Of a stretch of DNA of 64,000 nucleotides, positions 1-11,258 are shown piece after piece; the stretch's first letter is position 1, and the number at the start of each line of letters is the position of its first letter. The position numbers and the translations under genes were made by a program. Where the stretch lies: the NCBI GenBank assembly GCA_029856105.1, contig JAHQWH010000224.1:1-64000 (forward strand). The letters run 5' to 3'. The DNA comes from Promethearchaeia archaeon. Lineage in GTDB: Archaea > Asgardarchaeota > Lokiarchaeia > Sigyniarchaeales > SOKP01. The notes under the pieces were generated by a model, which did not search any database, was not told where the DNA came from, and saw only the letters and a list, made by a program, of their open reading frames with translations.

Positions 1-119
1 TTAAGAAAAAAACAAAGTTGAAATATCCTTAAATAACAGAGGTTTTCAGAAAAAAATATTAAAGAGAAGAACATTTTTTTTAAAACTATACTATTAAAAA
101 ATAATTTTAAAGATTTATT

Positions 120-2894
120 ATGAATTTCATCAATGTTTTTGCTTTAAAAATGAAAAAAAATAAAGGACTTAGAAAGACTAAATTAATTTTATGTGCTTTC
201 TTCATATTTATGTTCGTATTTAATGTATTATACTTTAATGATAACTACTTTCAAAATATTAATCCTCATAACGAATTTTTTTCTCAAGATAATGTTGAAT
301 TTAACGTTGATGAAATAAATCTTGCAGCGGGTCCAGAAATTTTTCAAGACCCATTCAAAGTTAATTTTGATGATATTTGGAACTTTTTTAAAGCTAATTA
401 TGAATCAGATTTAACATTAGATATAAACACATATTTTCGAGAAGGTGATAATATAGGAGTTATAACCGATGATAAAGTATATCCTGTTGACAATTTACTT
501 TTATATAAAACCCTTTTGAAAGATGATATGAATGCATTTGAAACGTTTGATACGTATTTGAAGTTAAAAGAGTCACCTTTATGGTATCAAAGCAGTACTG
601 AGACAGATGTTTATGGTTTTATAAGTGCAGTTGATAACACTACGGGCCAAATATTTGACGATAAAAGATATTTAACTGACAATCTTATGCCGATCTTTCT
701 ATTAATTGAAAATATTGGCAACGATATCAACAGTTTTACCATTAATAGCATTTACCCTAAGGATTCAATTGAAGAAAACTTTAATTTAATAGATTCAACT
801 CAATTTTGGGATGAGATTAATGAAGGATTCTACGATCACAACTCAACAACATACAAATACGCAGAAAGTAATATGTATGCGGTATTAGCTATGCTTCAAA
901 CTTACCGAATTTACGAAGAGCTTAATCTGAATAGTGTTATGAAGAATAGAGCTCTTGAATTGGCAAATATTACAATCAACAAACTTTTAGATGAGCTGTG
1001 GGACGCTTCGAATGGCGGTTTTGAAAGTTATGGTAAAACTGATTGGTCTTCTGAAACGGGAAGCACAACTAAATATTTACAAACCAATGCTTTAGGCATT
1101 ATTACTCTATTAGAATATTGGATTGAATCTGGGATGCAAAGTGATTCAATATATTTGCAACGAGCGACTTATTTATTTGACAAATTAGAAGAAGAATTAT
1201 GGGATTCGGGATGGGATGCGTATGAATATAGTCGAGATCAAATCTGGGGGATTTGGGGTGACGAAAACAGAGAAATTGAATTAGAAGCAAATGCAGTTAT
1301 GATGTCGGCTTGTTTAAAACTTTTTGAATACACAGGAAATATTACTTATTATGATAGAGCTTGGGAATTATTTAACGCTTTTGAAAGTTCCTTTTACGAT
1401 GGAGCAGTTAGTTCTTATAAAACATCAATAGAGTATCCAGTAGATAACGATAAGAATTTTCATGCTAACCTTAAACTGTGTGAGGCTTATTTAAATGCAT
1501 ACGATATATATAACAGTACAACGCTAAATTCGTTTTACAACGTAACTAATGAAATTCCTGATTATATATTTAATCAAGACACTCTAAACATTACCAGTAT
1601 TTATTCTTTCATAAAATCTAATCAATATTACAATGTTACAACAAAAACTTATGAGCAATTTACAATTGAATATAATATTGACAGCGCAACTATTAGTTAT
1701 ATCTTCAAAAATCCAGAAAAGGTAATCTTGAACACAACGACACAGCAAATTACTGATATATCCACAAGTCTATTATACGATATAACTGATACATTTGAAA
1801 TAGGAAACGGATATTATCTCCAATTATTTGCGAATTGTTCGAATTTTGGCACAGTACATGTTCTAAAACAGTTTAATGTAATTTCTGGATTGATAAATCA
1901 CTCGATCCAAGGTTTACCAGACGTATTATATCAAGGTCCTGTTTTAAATATTACAATTCCCGTCAATAACACCCGATATAACGATGTTAATTTAACAGTC
2001 TCCCTGGAAGGTGATAATATAATTAATGAAATTCAAAATATTACTTTTATTACTCTCGTTTTAACTAATGTTTCATTTAACCTTACTACTACCCTCGGAG
2101 TTACTATAGGAACTCATACACTTAGCATTAATTTCAAATACGGAAACATTACATATTTAGAAATTCCAATAATTATTGATATTGGGCATTCATTTGACTA
2201 TACTAATTTAATTTATGAAAGTATCATTGTAAGTGGAGAAAGTGCGTTTGTATCAATGAATTTAATTAATTTCCTACCCAATAACACTCAAACATTTAAT
2301 GTGAGTTTCTTTGAAGATGATTCCTTAATTCTTAAAGAAGAATCATTTTTACTTAAAAACGAAATCAAAAACGTATATTATAATTTGAATCTTACCGATA
2401 CTGAAACACATTTTGTTAACGTAACAATGGAAATTTCTAAAGAATCTACAGTCTTCTATACTAAGCAATTTAACGTTGAAATTATTCAAAAATTTGAAAT
2501 AATTAGCGTATTTTTTCCTGAAATTATTTCTCAAGGCTTTATTGCTCAGTTTATTATGAATATTCAAAACAATCAAGAACAATCTGAATCCTTTACGCTA
2601 AAAATAAATGGAGAGCCTGTGGAAACAAATATTGATGGATTTGGACCTGGCCTTAATAGGATTGTTGCTGAAGTAATCCCTAGTATAAATCCTTATGATT
2701 TTGGAATTGTTTCTTATACATTTGAATTGATAGACAGCTCTGGTGAAACTATTGTGCAGTATTACTTCGAAGTAAGATTAGAATTATCAGCTTCTAATTT
2801 AGTTTTCTTTTATATTGTTCCAATATTAATTCCAATAGGCATTATTTTACTATATAAAAACAAAGAGATTAAACACAGATTATTAAGAAGATGA
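120..2894 (+). CDS. Membrane-anchored extracellular protein with an N-terminal hydrophobic segment, an alpha/alpha-barrel-like (six-hairpin type) region, beta-rich repeats and a C-terminal TM
   Basis: 924-aa ORF; hydrophobic N-terminus (LILCAFFIFMFVFNVLYF), many N-x-S/T sites, C-terminal TM (LVFFYIVPILIPIGIILLY) followed by basic residues. Confidence 0.6.
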   Translation: MNFINVFALKMKKNKGLRKTKLILCAFFIFMFVFNVLYFNDNYFQNINPHNEFFSQDNVEFNVDEINLAAGPEIFQDPFKVNFDDIWNFFKANYESDLTLDINTYFREGDNIGVITDDKVYPVDNLLLYKTLLKDDMNAFETFDTYLKLKESPLWYQSSTETDVYGFISAVDNTTGQIFDDKRYLTDNLMPIFLLIENIGNDINSFTINSIYPKDSIEENFNLIDSTQFWDEINEGFYDHNSTTYKYAESNMYAVLAMLQTYRIYEELNLNSVMKNRALELANITINKLLDELWDASNGGFESYGKTDWSSETGSTTKYLQTNALGIITLLEYWIESGMQSDSIYLQRATYLFDKLEEELWDSGWDAYEYSRDQIWGIWGDENREIELEANAVMMSACLKLFEYTGNITYYDRAWELFNAFESSFYDGAVSSYKTSIEYPVDNDKNFHANLKLCEAYLNAYDIYNSTTLNSFYNVTNEIPDYIFNQDTLNITSIYSFIKSNQYYNVTTKTYEQFTIEYNIDSATISYIFKNPEKVILNTTTQQITDISTSLLYDITDTFEIGNGYYLQLFANCSNFGTVHVLKQFNVISGLINHSIQGLPDVLYQGPVLNITIPVNNTRYNDVNLTVSLEGDNIINEIQNITFITLVLTNVSFNLTTTLGVTIGTHTLSINFKYGNITYLEIPIIIDIGHSFDYTNLIYESIIVSGESAFVSMNLINFLPNNTQTFNVSFFEDDSLILKEESFLLKNEIKNVYYNLNLTDTETHFVNVTMEISKESTVFYTKQFNVEIIQKFEIISVFFPEIISQGFIAQFIMNIQNNQEQSESFTLKINGEPVETNIDGFGPGLNRIVAEVIPSINPYDFGIVSYTFELIDSSGETIVQYYFEVRLELSASNLVFFYIVPILIPIGIILLYKNKEIKHRLLRR

Positions 2895-2901
2895 TTGAAA
2901 A

Positions 2902-4623
2902 ATGATTAGACAAAAATATTTTATTAGTATTTTTCTGGTATTATTTACTTTTACTGCTATATTGTTTAACTTTTGGGTTATTTCAATTAATTATAATAGC
3001 GAGTATTTTAATAGCGAAAAAATTAGTGACGGAAGTGATTTTAACCTTATTTCTGATTTAAAGAATTCAGATAACGGAAACCCCTCTTTAGACTATACGT
3101 CCATATTTCAAAACGAGACTACAATTTATAGGTTATTTGAATCTTTACAATTTGATATCAACGCTTCTAAATTTACTCACGCAAACTACACTATTATGCA
3201 AATCCATTATTCAAATAATGCAGTAGAAGAATTTAGCATGGATCCTATTACTGGAAATAATTTTACTTATACATACAGCCCCGTATACGACGCCCCATTA
3301 GGGTTTCACAATGTAAGTTTCTTAATTTACAACGAAACTAATGTTCTCTTAAGTTCGGATGTTCCAATTACTAACTTCACGATCACAACCAATTATTTAT
3401 TGGTACTTAACAGCATAGAATATAGTAAAGGTGAAACGCTCTACGCAGAATTAATTGTAAATGATGAACCTCAACCATATAACTTCGATTGGAATGTAAC
3501 AATTGTTGATAGTGTCAACGAAACTCTTCAAAATAATGTTTTTGATGTTGGCAATAATCTAGAGCAATTTTCTTTTGAAATTGACGACAGATTTAATCAT
3601 ACTAATAAGATTTATTACATAAAAATCAATATGTCAGATACCTTGAATAACCTTAAAGAAGCAGCGTATTTTCCTTTTAAAGCTTTAAATTCTTTACCGG
3701 AAATAGATGTTTCGACAATAATTTTTTCACCAAGCACGATAAAGAGAGCAGAAGATTGTATTCTTACTTTAAATGTTACCGATGTTGATATTTATACTTT
3801 ACCAGAAAATTTAACCGTCTCTATGACAATTCAAAGTTCTTCTGGTGAATTAGAATCACCTATTGAACTAACTAACAATAATAATTGGACTTTCACAACA
3901 ACATTTTCGATAGGTATAAATAATCCAATAGGAAAATATCAAATTATTATCGAAGCACAAGACCAATATAATGGAATGGATTCCTATACAGCTTCCTTAT
4001 ATGTTGAAAATAATGCTCCTGAAATTCAAAGCTATTCAGTTAACGGATTAAGTATGAATCAGAGCATTTCAGCAAATTATGGCGAAGATTTAATTTTTAC
4101 TTTTGATGTTTCTGATGTGGAAAACACGATTGCTTATATCACAGTCTCTCTTTTAGACGCAGAAAATAATTGGTATAATATTTCAAGAGCGTATACGTCC
4201 AGCATGAATATCTTAGTCAGAACGGAGGAATTAATAACGGGCGTTTGGTATGTTTATATTTCTGTGACAGACATTGATGGCGCAACTACTTACCTAGCTT
4301 CAGATTATGGTTTAGCGCCACAAGAAATTAGTATAATCCCTGATTTATTAACACCAATTCTTCCATGGATTGGGTTTGTGATTGGAATTGCGATTGGTTT
4401 GTTGGCTGGTATTGGTTTATTGTATAAAAAATTTAAGAGTAAATACATCGAATCAAAAGACACTGCCCCAAAAAAACCTACTTCTAAAAAAATATCGAAG
4501 AAACCTAAAACTAAACCTTCTAAAAAAGAAGTTGTAAAGGAAGAAGACACTAAAGTTGAACCTCAAGAAACCAAAGAAATACCAAAAGAACCTCAAAGAA
4601 AAATAAAAAGAAAATTAAAATAA
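2902..4623 (+). CDS. Membrane-anchored extracellular protein with Ig/cadherin-like beta domains and a Lys/Pro-rich cytoplasmic tail
   Basis: 573-aa ORF 7 nt after the previous gene; N-terminal signal anchor, beta-rich ectodomain, C-terminal TM, then a KKPTSKKISKKPKTKPSKK tail. Confidence 0.6.
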   Translation: MIRQKYFISIFLVLFTFTAILFNFWVISINYNSEYFNSEKISDGSDFNLISDLKNSDNGNPSLDYTSIFQNETTIYRLFESLQFDINASKFTHANYTIMQIHYSNNAVEEFSMDPITGNNFTYTYSPVYDAPLGFHNVSFLIYNETNVLLSSDVPITNFTITTNYLLVLNSIEYSKGETLYAELIVNDEPQPYNFDWNVTIVDSVNETLQNNVFDVGNNLEQFSFEIDDRFNHTNKIYYIKINMSDTLNNLKEAAYFPFKALNSLPEIDVSTIIFSPSTIKRAEDCILTLNVTDVDIYTLPENLTVSMTIQSSSGELESPIELTNNNNWTFTTTFSIGINNPIGKYQIIIEAQDQYNGMDSYTASLYVENNAPEIQSYSVNGLSMNQSISANYGEDLIFTFDVSDVENTIAYITVSLLDAENNWYNISRAYTSSMNILVRTEELITGVWYVYISVTDIDGATTYLASDYGLAPQEISIIPDLLTPILPWIGFVIGIAIGLLAGIGLLYKKFKSKYIESKDTAPKKPTSKKISKKPKTKPSKKEVVKEEDTKVEPQETKEIPKEPQRKIKRKLK

Positions 4624-4675
4624 AAGAATTTTTTTAAATTTACTTTTAAAACATTATTTCTAATTTTTTAGTGGT

Positions 4676-5587
4676 TTAAGCTAAAATATCATGTAATCTA
4701 TATTGAAATTTTCCCAGCTTACCACCATAATTCCCTGCACTGATTTTTGAAACACCCGGGACTTGAACAGCCGCTTTAATCCCTAACTTCAAAGCTTCTT
4801 TTATAACTTCTTCATTAGCACCGTCAAGGATTACTTCGTACACGTAATTATCTTTCTCTCCGAGTAAAGAATTCTCAGTTTTTCCTCGCAGTGTTGGACA
4901 AAGAGGATCGTTCGTTGAAGCATTTAAAAAACTATATTGTGATCCTACTTTTGAACCAGACCGTGCTATCCCACCCGGAAAAGGAGCTATTATATTTTTT
5001 AAATCTTTTATTGCATCAATTGCTTTTTCTGCAGCTTCTAAGGCTGCCTTTTGAGTTTCACCATAAATTAAGAAATTTCCTCCCGCGATTCCTTTTCCAA
5101 CTTTGAATGTGCTTTGAACGATAAATTCGCCGTCCATAACGGGAATTTTCCACGCTTCAAAAGGATAGTCTCCTTCTATTTTTTCTTCAAATTTATCACC
5201 AAAAAATTTTAGCTTATATCCTGTTTTTATTTCAAAGTCTTTTTCTGGAACAAGAGAGCCATTAAATGCATCGAAACAAGCTGTTGTTGGGCATGTTAAT
5301 ACACATTGACCCATCCTATTCAATAAAACGCTGTCCATTTTATCTTTTTTAGTCTTAAAAAACATCAATACAACTCCAGGTCGTTTATCGGGTGTTTTTT
5401 CAGCAGAAACAAATACATCTATACCGGCTTCTGAATCGCAGTGGATTGTTGAAGTCCCATAACCAGTTGCGATTTGACCAACAATTTTCGCCCATTTTTC
5501 ATTTATGGTAGTTACTAAAATTCTAGTAAAAACAGCTCCAAACGCTTCACAGAAAGTATCTTCAATTTCTACTCCATTTATTTCCAT
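4676..5587 (-). CDS. ftr: Formylmethanofuran--tetrahydromethanopterin N-formyltransferase
   Basis: Ftr family sequence (EDTFCEAFGAVFTRILVT..., GQIATGYGTSTIHCDSEAGI, MGQCVLTCPTTACFDAF). Confidence 0.95.
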   Translation of the reverse strand: MEINGVEIEDTFCEAFGAVFTRILVTTINEKWAKIVGQIATGYGTSTIHCDSEAGIDVFVSAEKTPDKRPGVVLMFFKTKKDKMDSVLLNRMGQCVLTCPTTACFDAFNGSLVPEKDFEIKTGYKLKFFGDKFEEKIEGDYPFEAWKIPVMDGEFIVQSTFKVGKGIAGGNFLIYGETQKAALEAAEKAIDAIKDLKNIIAPFPGGIARSGSKVGSQYSFLNASTNDPLCPTLRGKTENSLLGEKDNYVYEVILDGANEEVIKEALKLGIKAAVQVPGVSKISAGNYGGKLGKFQYRLHDILA

Positions 5588-5764
5588 TTTTTAATCAACA
5601 TTTCTATTTTGTATTTTAAATCCTAATGTTTATTATAAATTTTAATAGAGCGCAATAATATATAAAATTTTTAAGAAAAAAAGCTAAAAATTTTAATTAA
5701 TTATCAATTTAAGAAATTCATAATAGAATCTTTATGATTTTTAATAAGTTTAAAGTTGTCAAAA

Positions 5765-6604
5765 ATGAGTGAAGAAAAAGTTTTAAAAATTGGGATACTT
5801 AAGAATGGAACAATTGGTTCTTCGTTATTACTTGCTTTTTTATTGGATGAAAGGGCAGAATCTAAGAATATAGTTGTGCGAGAAGTTACCTCGGGAGCGA
5901 AAATGAACCCTCCAGAGGAATGCGTAGAAACAATGAAAAAATTATTAGAATTTGAACCGGAATTAATCTTAATGTCCAGTCCAAACGCGGCGTTAAAAGG
6001 ACCGAAAGCAGCAAGAGAATTAGCAGGAAATATTCCTACGATTATAGTCTCTGATGCCCCAGCAAAAAAGGCTTTCGAAGAATTTAAAGAAAAAAACATG
6101 GGATATATAATAGTAGGCTGTGACTCAATGATAGGAGCAAGGCGTCCATTTCTAGACACTATCGAGATGAGTTGTTTCAATGCAGATCTATTAAAAGTTC
6201 TTGCGATTACTGGTGCTTTTAATATAATAACTAACGAATTGAATAAAGTTATAATGGATATGTTAGAAGGGAAGGTTCCTACTTTACCTCAAATTGAGAT
6301 TAAAGCCACTAACGCTACAGAGGCAGCAGGTTTTTCAAACCCTTACGCCCAAGCTAAAGCTATTGCAGCTTTCGAATTAGCAGCTTCAGTTTCTAAGATT
6401 ACGGGAAGAGCGTGCTTTGTTTTAAAAGATAGAGCCGATTATATGCCTTTATTAGCTGCATCTCACGAAATGATGAAAACAGCTGCTGAATTATGCACAC
6501 AAGCCAGAGAAATAGAGAAATCTAACGACACAGTATTGAGAACGCCTCATCATGCTAAGCAACATCTTTTAACCAAGAGAAAACTCCACGAAAAAGAAGC
6601 TTAA
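5765..6604 (+). CDS. mtd: F420-dependent methylene-H4MPT dehydrogenase
   Basis: Mtd family sequence (KIGILKNGTIGSS, SGAKMNPPEECV, SDAPAKKAFEEFKEKNMGYIIVGCDSMIGARRPFLDTIEM); ATG at 5765 preferred over the TTG at 5756. Confidence 0.94.
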   Translation: MSEEKVLKIGILKNGTIGSSLLLAFLLDERAESKNIVVREVTSGAKMNPPEECVETMKKLLEFEPELILMSSPNAALKGPKAARELAGNIPTIIVSDAPAKKAFEEFKEKNMGYIIVGCDSMIGARRPFLDTIEMSCFNADLLKVLAITGAFNIITNELNKVIMDMLEGKVPTLPQIEIKATNATEAAGFSNPYAQAKAIAAFELAASVSKITGRACFVLKDRADYMPLLAASHEMMKTAAELCTQAREIEKSNDTVLRTPHHAKQHLLTKRKLHEKEA

Positions 6605-6699
6605 TTATTATTATTAAAATATATTTTTAAAAAATTCTTATTTTTTTAATTTGTTTTTATAAAATAGGCAATTGAACTAAAAAAATTAAGGGAATCCTC

Positions 6700-6960
6700 T
6701 TAAAATATTTTTTGGATTCCCATTATTTCAGATTCTAATAAATATATTAAGGTTTCTATATATTGTCTATTAAATGAGTCTTTCTCACGAATAGTATTAT
6801 ACGCATTTAAATATTCATTTAATTGTGTTTCTTTTTCAATTATCTCCGCTTCAAAGTAACCTCGAGCAAATTCAGATATAAATTCTCTTTTAGAAGATAA
6901 AACGATTTTTTCTCCAAAACTATTTACTTCATTAACCAAACTTATCACCATTATGTACAC
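6700..6960 (-). CDS. Small conserved-looking hypothetical protein
   Basis: 86-aa ORF; internal ATG preceded by GGTGT, so the true start is probably the second Met. Confidence 0.5.
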   Translation of the reverse strand: MYIMVISLVNEVNSFGEKIVLSSKREFISEFARGYFEAEIIEKETQLNEYLNAYNTIREKDSFNRQYIETLIYLLESEIMGIQKIF

Positions 6961-6992
6961 CTTTTAATTTTTATATAATTTTTTTATAACTT

Positions 6993-7059
6993 CTAATTAA
7001 ATAACCTTAAGCGATAAATTTAAAGAATTTGATAAGAAAAATTTTTGATAAATTGATAA
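6993..7059 (-). promoter_or_regulatory. 67-bp element shared with 11923-11989, upstream of gene 6700..6960
   Basis: Ungapped match, about 54/67 identical by hand count. Confidence 0.7.
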
Positions 7060-7105
7060 TTTTATTTTTCAAAAAATTTCATTGACAAGTTTAATTATTT
7101 TATTT

Positions 7106-9379
7106 TTATCTGTAAATATCTTCGACTGTTTCTTTAATAGTTTCCTTATAAGCCATTTTAGCTTTATTAGCGCCTATTTGTACTTTCTCTATTGCTTTTT
7201 CAAAATCAGCTTGAGAAATTTTAACCTTTTTATATGAATCAGGATTTTGGGTATCTATATTATCGTCAATAACACTTCTGCGAATGGCCAAAAGTGTGGC
7301 TTCTTCGCAGATTGCTTTTATATCTGCTCCTGTATTTCCTTCTAACCTTTCTGCTAGTTTTTCACTATCAATATTATTATCTATCGGACGATTAGCGATG
7401 TGTATTTTAAATATCTTAATTCGAGAGGTTTTATTTGGTAATGGAACTTCTATATGCCTTCCGAATCTTCCTGAACGCAGAATGGCAGGATCGAGAATAT
7501 CAGGTCTATTTGTAGCCGCTATTAAAATGACATCTTTTAATTCTTCTAAACCATCCATTTCTGTTAAAAATTGCGCTACAACTTGTTCAATAACCCTTGA
7601 ACTTGAAGATATAGATCTTCTTGCCGCGATAGCATCAATTTCGTCAAAAAATATAATACAAGGAGCAGCCGTTCTTGCTTTTCGAAATATTTCTCTTACA
7701 GCTTTAGCACTTTCACCAACCCATTTTGATAGAAATTCAGGACCCTTTACTGAAATAAAATTTACTTCTGTTTCATGGGCAAGTGCCTTAGCCATTAATG
7801 TTTTACCCGTCCCAGGAAGACCAAATATTAAAATTCCATTAGGTGGTCTTGATTTCATATGTTTATAGAACCCCGAGTACTTAAATGGCCATTCAACTAT
7901 TTCTCTTAATTGCTGTTTTGCGTCTTCTAATCCGCCAATATCTTCCCAAGTCTCAGTTGGCTGCGTAACAAATACTTCCCTTAATGCAGATGGCTCAATA
8001 CTATTTAACGCTGTAATAAAATGTGTCATTTTGATTATTAATTTGTTTAAAATTTCTTCCGGTATAGGTTTATCTAAGTCAATATTAGGTATTATCTCCC
8101 TAATCGCAAGCATAGCTGCCTCTTTGCATAGAGCTTTAATATCTGCACCCACAAAACCGTGTGTTTTTTCAGCTATTAGATTTAGATCAATATCCTTATT
8201 TAAAGGCATTCCTCGAGTATGGATCAATAAAACTTCATAGCGCCCTTTAGTATCAGGTACTTTAATTTCAATTTCTCTGTCAAAACGCCCTGGTCTTCTT
8301 AGTGCTATATCAATATTATTTACTTTATTCGTTGCACCAATGACTATAACTTCACCCCTCCCTTCTAAACCATCCATAAGAGATAAAAGTTGAGCCACAA
8401 CTCTTGATTCTACCTGGCCTTTATTTTCATCCCTTTTATGAGCAATTGAATCTAATTCATCAAGAAAAATAATAGACGGAGCATTATCTTTTGCTTCTTC
8501 AAATCTTTTTCGAAGATTTTCTTCACTTTGACCAAAAAATTTGCTCATTATTTCAGGTCCACTGATATTTATAAAATAGGCGTCAGTCTCATAAGCTACT
8601 GCCTTTGCTAGTAAAGTTTTACCCGTACCTGGAGCCCCATGGAGTAGAACTCCTTTTGGAGGGTCAATTCCAATTCTTTCAAAAAGTTCAGGGTGTCTAA
8701 TAGGTAATTCAATCATTTCTCTAATCTTTTGAATCGAATCCTCTAAACCCCCTATATCTTCGTATGTTATTTTTCCCTGAATTTCTTGTAATCTCTGTTC
8801 TAAATCACTAATTCCTTCATATGCTATTTCTTTTTTTTTAATTTCGTTAATTTCTTGATTTGATTTTTCAACAAATAATATTTTTGTATCAAGTCGGATT
8901 TTAACCGCTTCAGAATTAGGTGTGTAATCAACGACTACAAGGTCAATTCTACGTGCCATGGCATAGAAGCTTAAGCTATCTCCTTTTGTTATTGCTCTAT
9001 TTTCTAATTTTCTAGCTAAGGCTTGAGGATCTCGAGGGATTAATGAATTATCTAACCCAGTAAAGGTTATTGTATTGGCAATATCTATACTAATTTTTTT
9101 AATTTCAACAAGGTCATCAATTGAGGCTCCTAAATTTCGTCTCAAGGAGGGATCCATACGAATAATCTTTTTTCCTCTATCTTCATTTTTTCCTGTTGAT
9201 AAAGAAGCAACAGTTTTTTTATTTACTATGGGATGGATGATTTTAATTACATCACCTATCTTAAGATTTAAATTTGAAACTATCTCTGGGTCTATTCTTA
9301 CAATGCCTCTCCCTGCGTCTTCTTTGAATGCGTCTTTAATCCTTACTTTACTTACAATCCCATCAATATTCTCAACCAT
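7106..9379 (-). CDS. CDC48/p97-type AAA+ ATPase with two AAA domains
   Basis: N-domain plus two Walker A ([16 protein letters not shown]) and Walker B ([16 protein letters not shown]) motifs; [24 protein letters not shown]. Confidence 0.95.
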   Translation of the reverse strand: MVENIDGIVSKVRIKDAFKEDAGRGIVRIDPEIVSNLNLKIGDVIKIIHPIVNKKTVASLSTGKNEDRGKKIIRMDPSLRRNLGASIDDLVEIKKISIDIANTITFTGLDNSLIPRDPQALARKLENRAITKGDSLSFYAMARRIDLVVVDYTPNSEAVKIRLDTKILFVEKSNQEINEIKKKEIAYEGISDLEQRLQEIQGKITYEDIGGLEDSIQKIREMIELPIRHPELFERIGIDPPKGVLLHGAPGTGKTLLAKAVAYETDAYFINISGPEIMSKFFGQSEENLRKRFEEAKDNAPSIIFLDELDSIAHKRDENKGQVESRVVAQLLSLMDGLEGRGEVIVIGATNKVNNIDIALRRPGRFDREIEIKVPDTKGRYEVLLIHTRGMPLNKDIDLNLIAEKTHGFVGADIKALCKEAAMLAIREIIPNIDLDKPIPEEILNKLIIKMTHFITALNSIEPSALREVFVTQPTETWEDIGGLEDAKQQLREIVEWPFKYSGFYKHMKSRPPNGILIFGLPGTGKTLMAKALAHETEVNFISVKGPEFLSKWVGESAKAVREIFRKARTAAPCIIFFDEIDAIAARRSISSSSRVIEQVVAQFLTEMDGLEELKDVILIAATNRPDILDPAILRSGRFGRHIEVPLPNKTSRIKIFKIHIANRPIDNNIDSEKLAERLEGNTGADIKAICEEATLLAIRRSVIDDNIDTQNPDSYKKVKISQADFEKAIEKVQIGANKAKMAYKETIKETVEDIYR

Positions 9380-9437
9380 TTTATTCCCCTCTAAACTAAC
9401 TAATAAATCAATAAAAAAAAAATAAAAATTTTAGAAT

Positions 9438-10451
9438 TTACATTTTATATAACAATTTTTTAGCAACTTCGAACGCATAGTTATAATCAAATACCTTTGT
9501 ACCTTTAGTTTTTGTTGCTTCTTTTAAGATTTCTCCCTCTGAATTTGCTTTTAAACGACCTAATGCTAATGCTCCGATTCCAAATATTCCTGGATAAATT
9601 TCTTTATTATCGTGTTTTGGTCTTATTCCTTCAATTCCATAAGGGGGAACTAAATTGATATCTACTACAATTTTCTTACCTTCTAACCTTTCCATTAGAT
9701 CGCTTGACAAAATTTCAACACCAGCAGCAGCTAGAGACCAGATAATAAGCGCATCTTTAGCAACATCATATCTTTGTTCATTTTCAGGAGCAAAAATCCC
9801 TTTAATCTCGGTCGCATTCTCCCCCGCTTCTTCGGTTACTTCTTTAGCAAGGTTTTTAATAAATTCTTCGTTCGATTTATCCCAAGTTTCAACTAAAAAT
9901 GTATTCATCCCTTCTTTTGCTGCTAATATGGCAGCAATTCTGGCAACTGGACCCGCCCCATAGATGACGACTTTTTCTCCTTTTAAATCCCTAATTTTAT
10001 GTATATTTTTAGCATCGTATAAAGTCTTAGCTACAACTGCAGAAGCAGTAGTATGAGAACCCCTTGGATCTATTATTACGGGACATTCAAATGGAGGTAC
10101 TAAGGATTCAATAACTTTCTTAGCAATTTTTTCCCCTTCCTTTACATTAGACCCCCCAATAAAAAACGTTGTACGTGCTTTAGGTTTACGCGAAAATATA
10201 GCATCCTGGACAAGTTTAGGAACTTGATCCGCCGTCATTCTACTTATTGGAACAACAATATCAAAACCAGCGTCGTAAGCCATGTTAATGTCAAACGGAG
10301 AAGCGTTATCATCCGTGTCAAAAAAATAGCAAATCTTATCTGAGGAATCCTTTTTCTTTATTTTAATTGGCGTCAATTCTATTATTGATTTTTTACCAAG
10401 AATACTTTCTATTTTATTTCCAATTTCATTATTTTGAGTAATTTTTCTCAT
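9438..10451 (-). CDS. MtdA/MtdB-like NAD(P)-dependent methylene-H4MPT dehydrogenase
   Basis: Mpt-dehydrogenase N-domain-like (CYFFDTDDNASPFDINMAYDAGFDIVVPI), FFIGGSNVKEGEKIAKKV, Rossmann motif VVIYGAGPVARIAA. Confidence 0.8.
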   Translation of the reverse strand: MRKITQNNEIGNKIESILGKKSIIELTPIKIKKKDSSDKICYFFDTDDNASPFDINMAYDAGFDIVVPISRMTADQVPKLVQDAIFSRKPKARTTFFIGGSNVKEGEKIAKKVIESLVPPFECPVIIDPRGSHTTASAVVAKTLYDAKNIHKIRDLKGEKVVIYGAGPVARIAAILAAKEGMNTFLVETWDKSNEEFIKNLAKEVTEEAGENATEIKGIFAPENEQRYDVAKDALIIWSLAAAGVEILSSDLMERLEGKKIVVDINLVPPYGIEGIRPKHDNKEIYPGIFGIGALALGRLKANSEGEILKEATKTKGTKVFDYNYAFEVAKKLLYKM

Positions 10452-10504
10452 CTCACATCGTTAATTAAATTATAAAATTTAAAAAAATTATAACTAAAAA
10501 AAAA

Positions 10505-11236
10505 TTATTTAGATATCTCAACTTCTACTTCTTCTTCATACTCTTTTTCGATTTCTGCGGTTTTAATAGTTCTTTTGATTTTAATCTGTTCTGTATCGAT
10601 GCCTAAATCGTTTGCTAACTTATCTAGGCCTTCAAAGTGCCTTAAATCGCAAATGAATAACCCTTTTAATTTTTTCCCATTAATCTCCTTTGCAAGATTT
10701 AAAGTATTCATCATCATCCAAGCTTCTCTAACTTTATATCGAATTTCATCTTCTTGTGAGTCATAATCATTTTTGAGATATTCCTTCCATAAAACTAATT
10801 GTTGGAAGAGTTCATCCTCGGAAGGAACACCACCATTTTCTGTAATTATCTCTTTGATTCGCTCTTCAAGTGTTTGTAGCATATTTCTGTGTTCATCCAA
10901 TGCGGCAGAAAGATAAAATTCCGCATTTTCAGAGATATCAGCATGTTTAAATCGAATTCCTTTCTTTTTGAATAAGTTTTTTAGAGGATCGTTAGGGTTT
11001 AACGGGTTATCCCAAAAATTAGGTTTTTCTTCTAAAGCAAAATCAGGTGAATATTTGTCTATTAAACCATCGATGAGCTGAAGATATTCTTTACTAATAA
11101 GATGTAAAGACCATAGCAAATCCTCCTTTTTTTCTTTAGGAACTTCGAACCACCAATCTATTGGAAACTCACTTTCTACCATGATAAGCTTTAGATGCTT
11201 ATTTTTTAATGGTTTTAATTCTAATACTTCTGGCAT
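10505..11236 (-). CDS. Hypothetical protein sharing an EVLELKPxKNK N-terminus with the upstream gene
   Basis: 243-aa ORF; N-terminus MPEVLELKPLKNK resembles the neighbour's MEVLELKPVKNK. Confidence 0.55.
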   Translation of the reverse strand: MPEVLELKPLKNKHLKLIMVESEFPIDWWFEVPKEKKEDLLWSLHLISKEYLQLIDGLIDKYSPDFALEEKPNFWDNPLNPNDPLKNLFKKKGIRFKHADISENAEFYLSAALDEHRNMLQTLEERIKEIITENGGVPSEDELFQQLVLWKEYLKNDYDSQEDEIRYKVREAWMMMNTLNLAKEINGKKLKGLFICDLRHFEGLDKLANDLGIDTEQIKIKRTIKTAEIEKEYEEEVEVEISK

Positions 11237-11258
11237 ATTTTCTCACTCCTTTTTTTAA

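Noticed and set aside
5704-6180. Minus-strand ORF 5704-6180
   Set aside because: Antisense to mtd; shadow ORF.
7284-9425. Plus-strand ORFs 7284-7868, 8031-8240 and 9075-9425
   Set aside because: Antisense to the well-supported CDC48-like gene (the last runs a little past its start); low-complexity translations without recognisable motifs.
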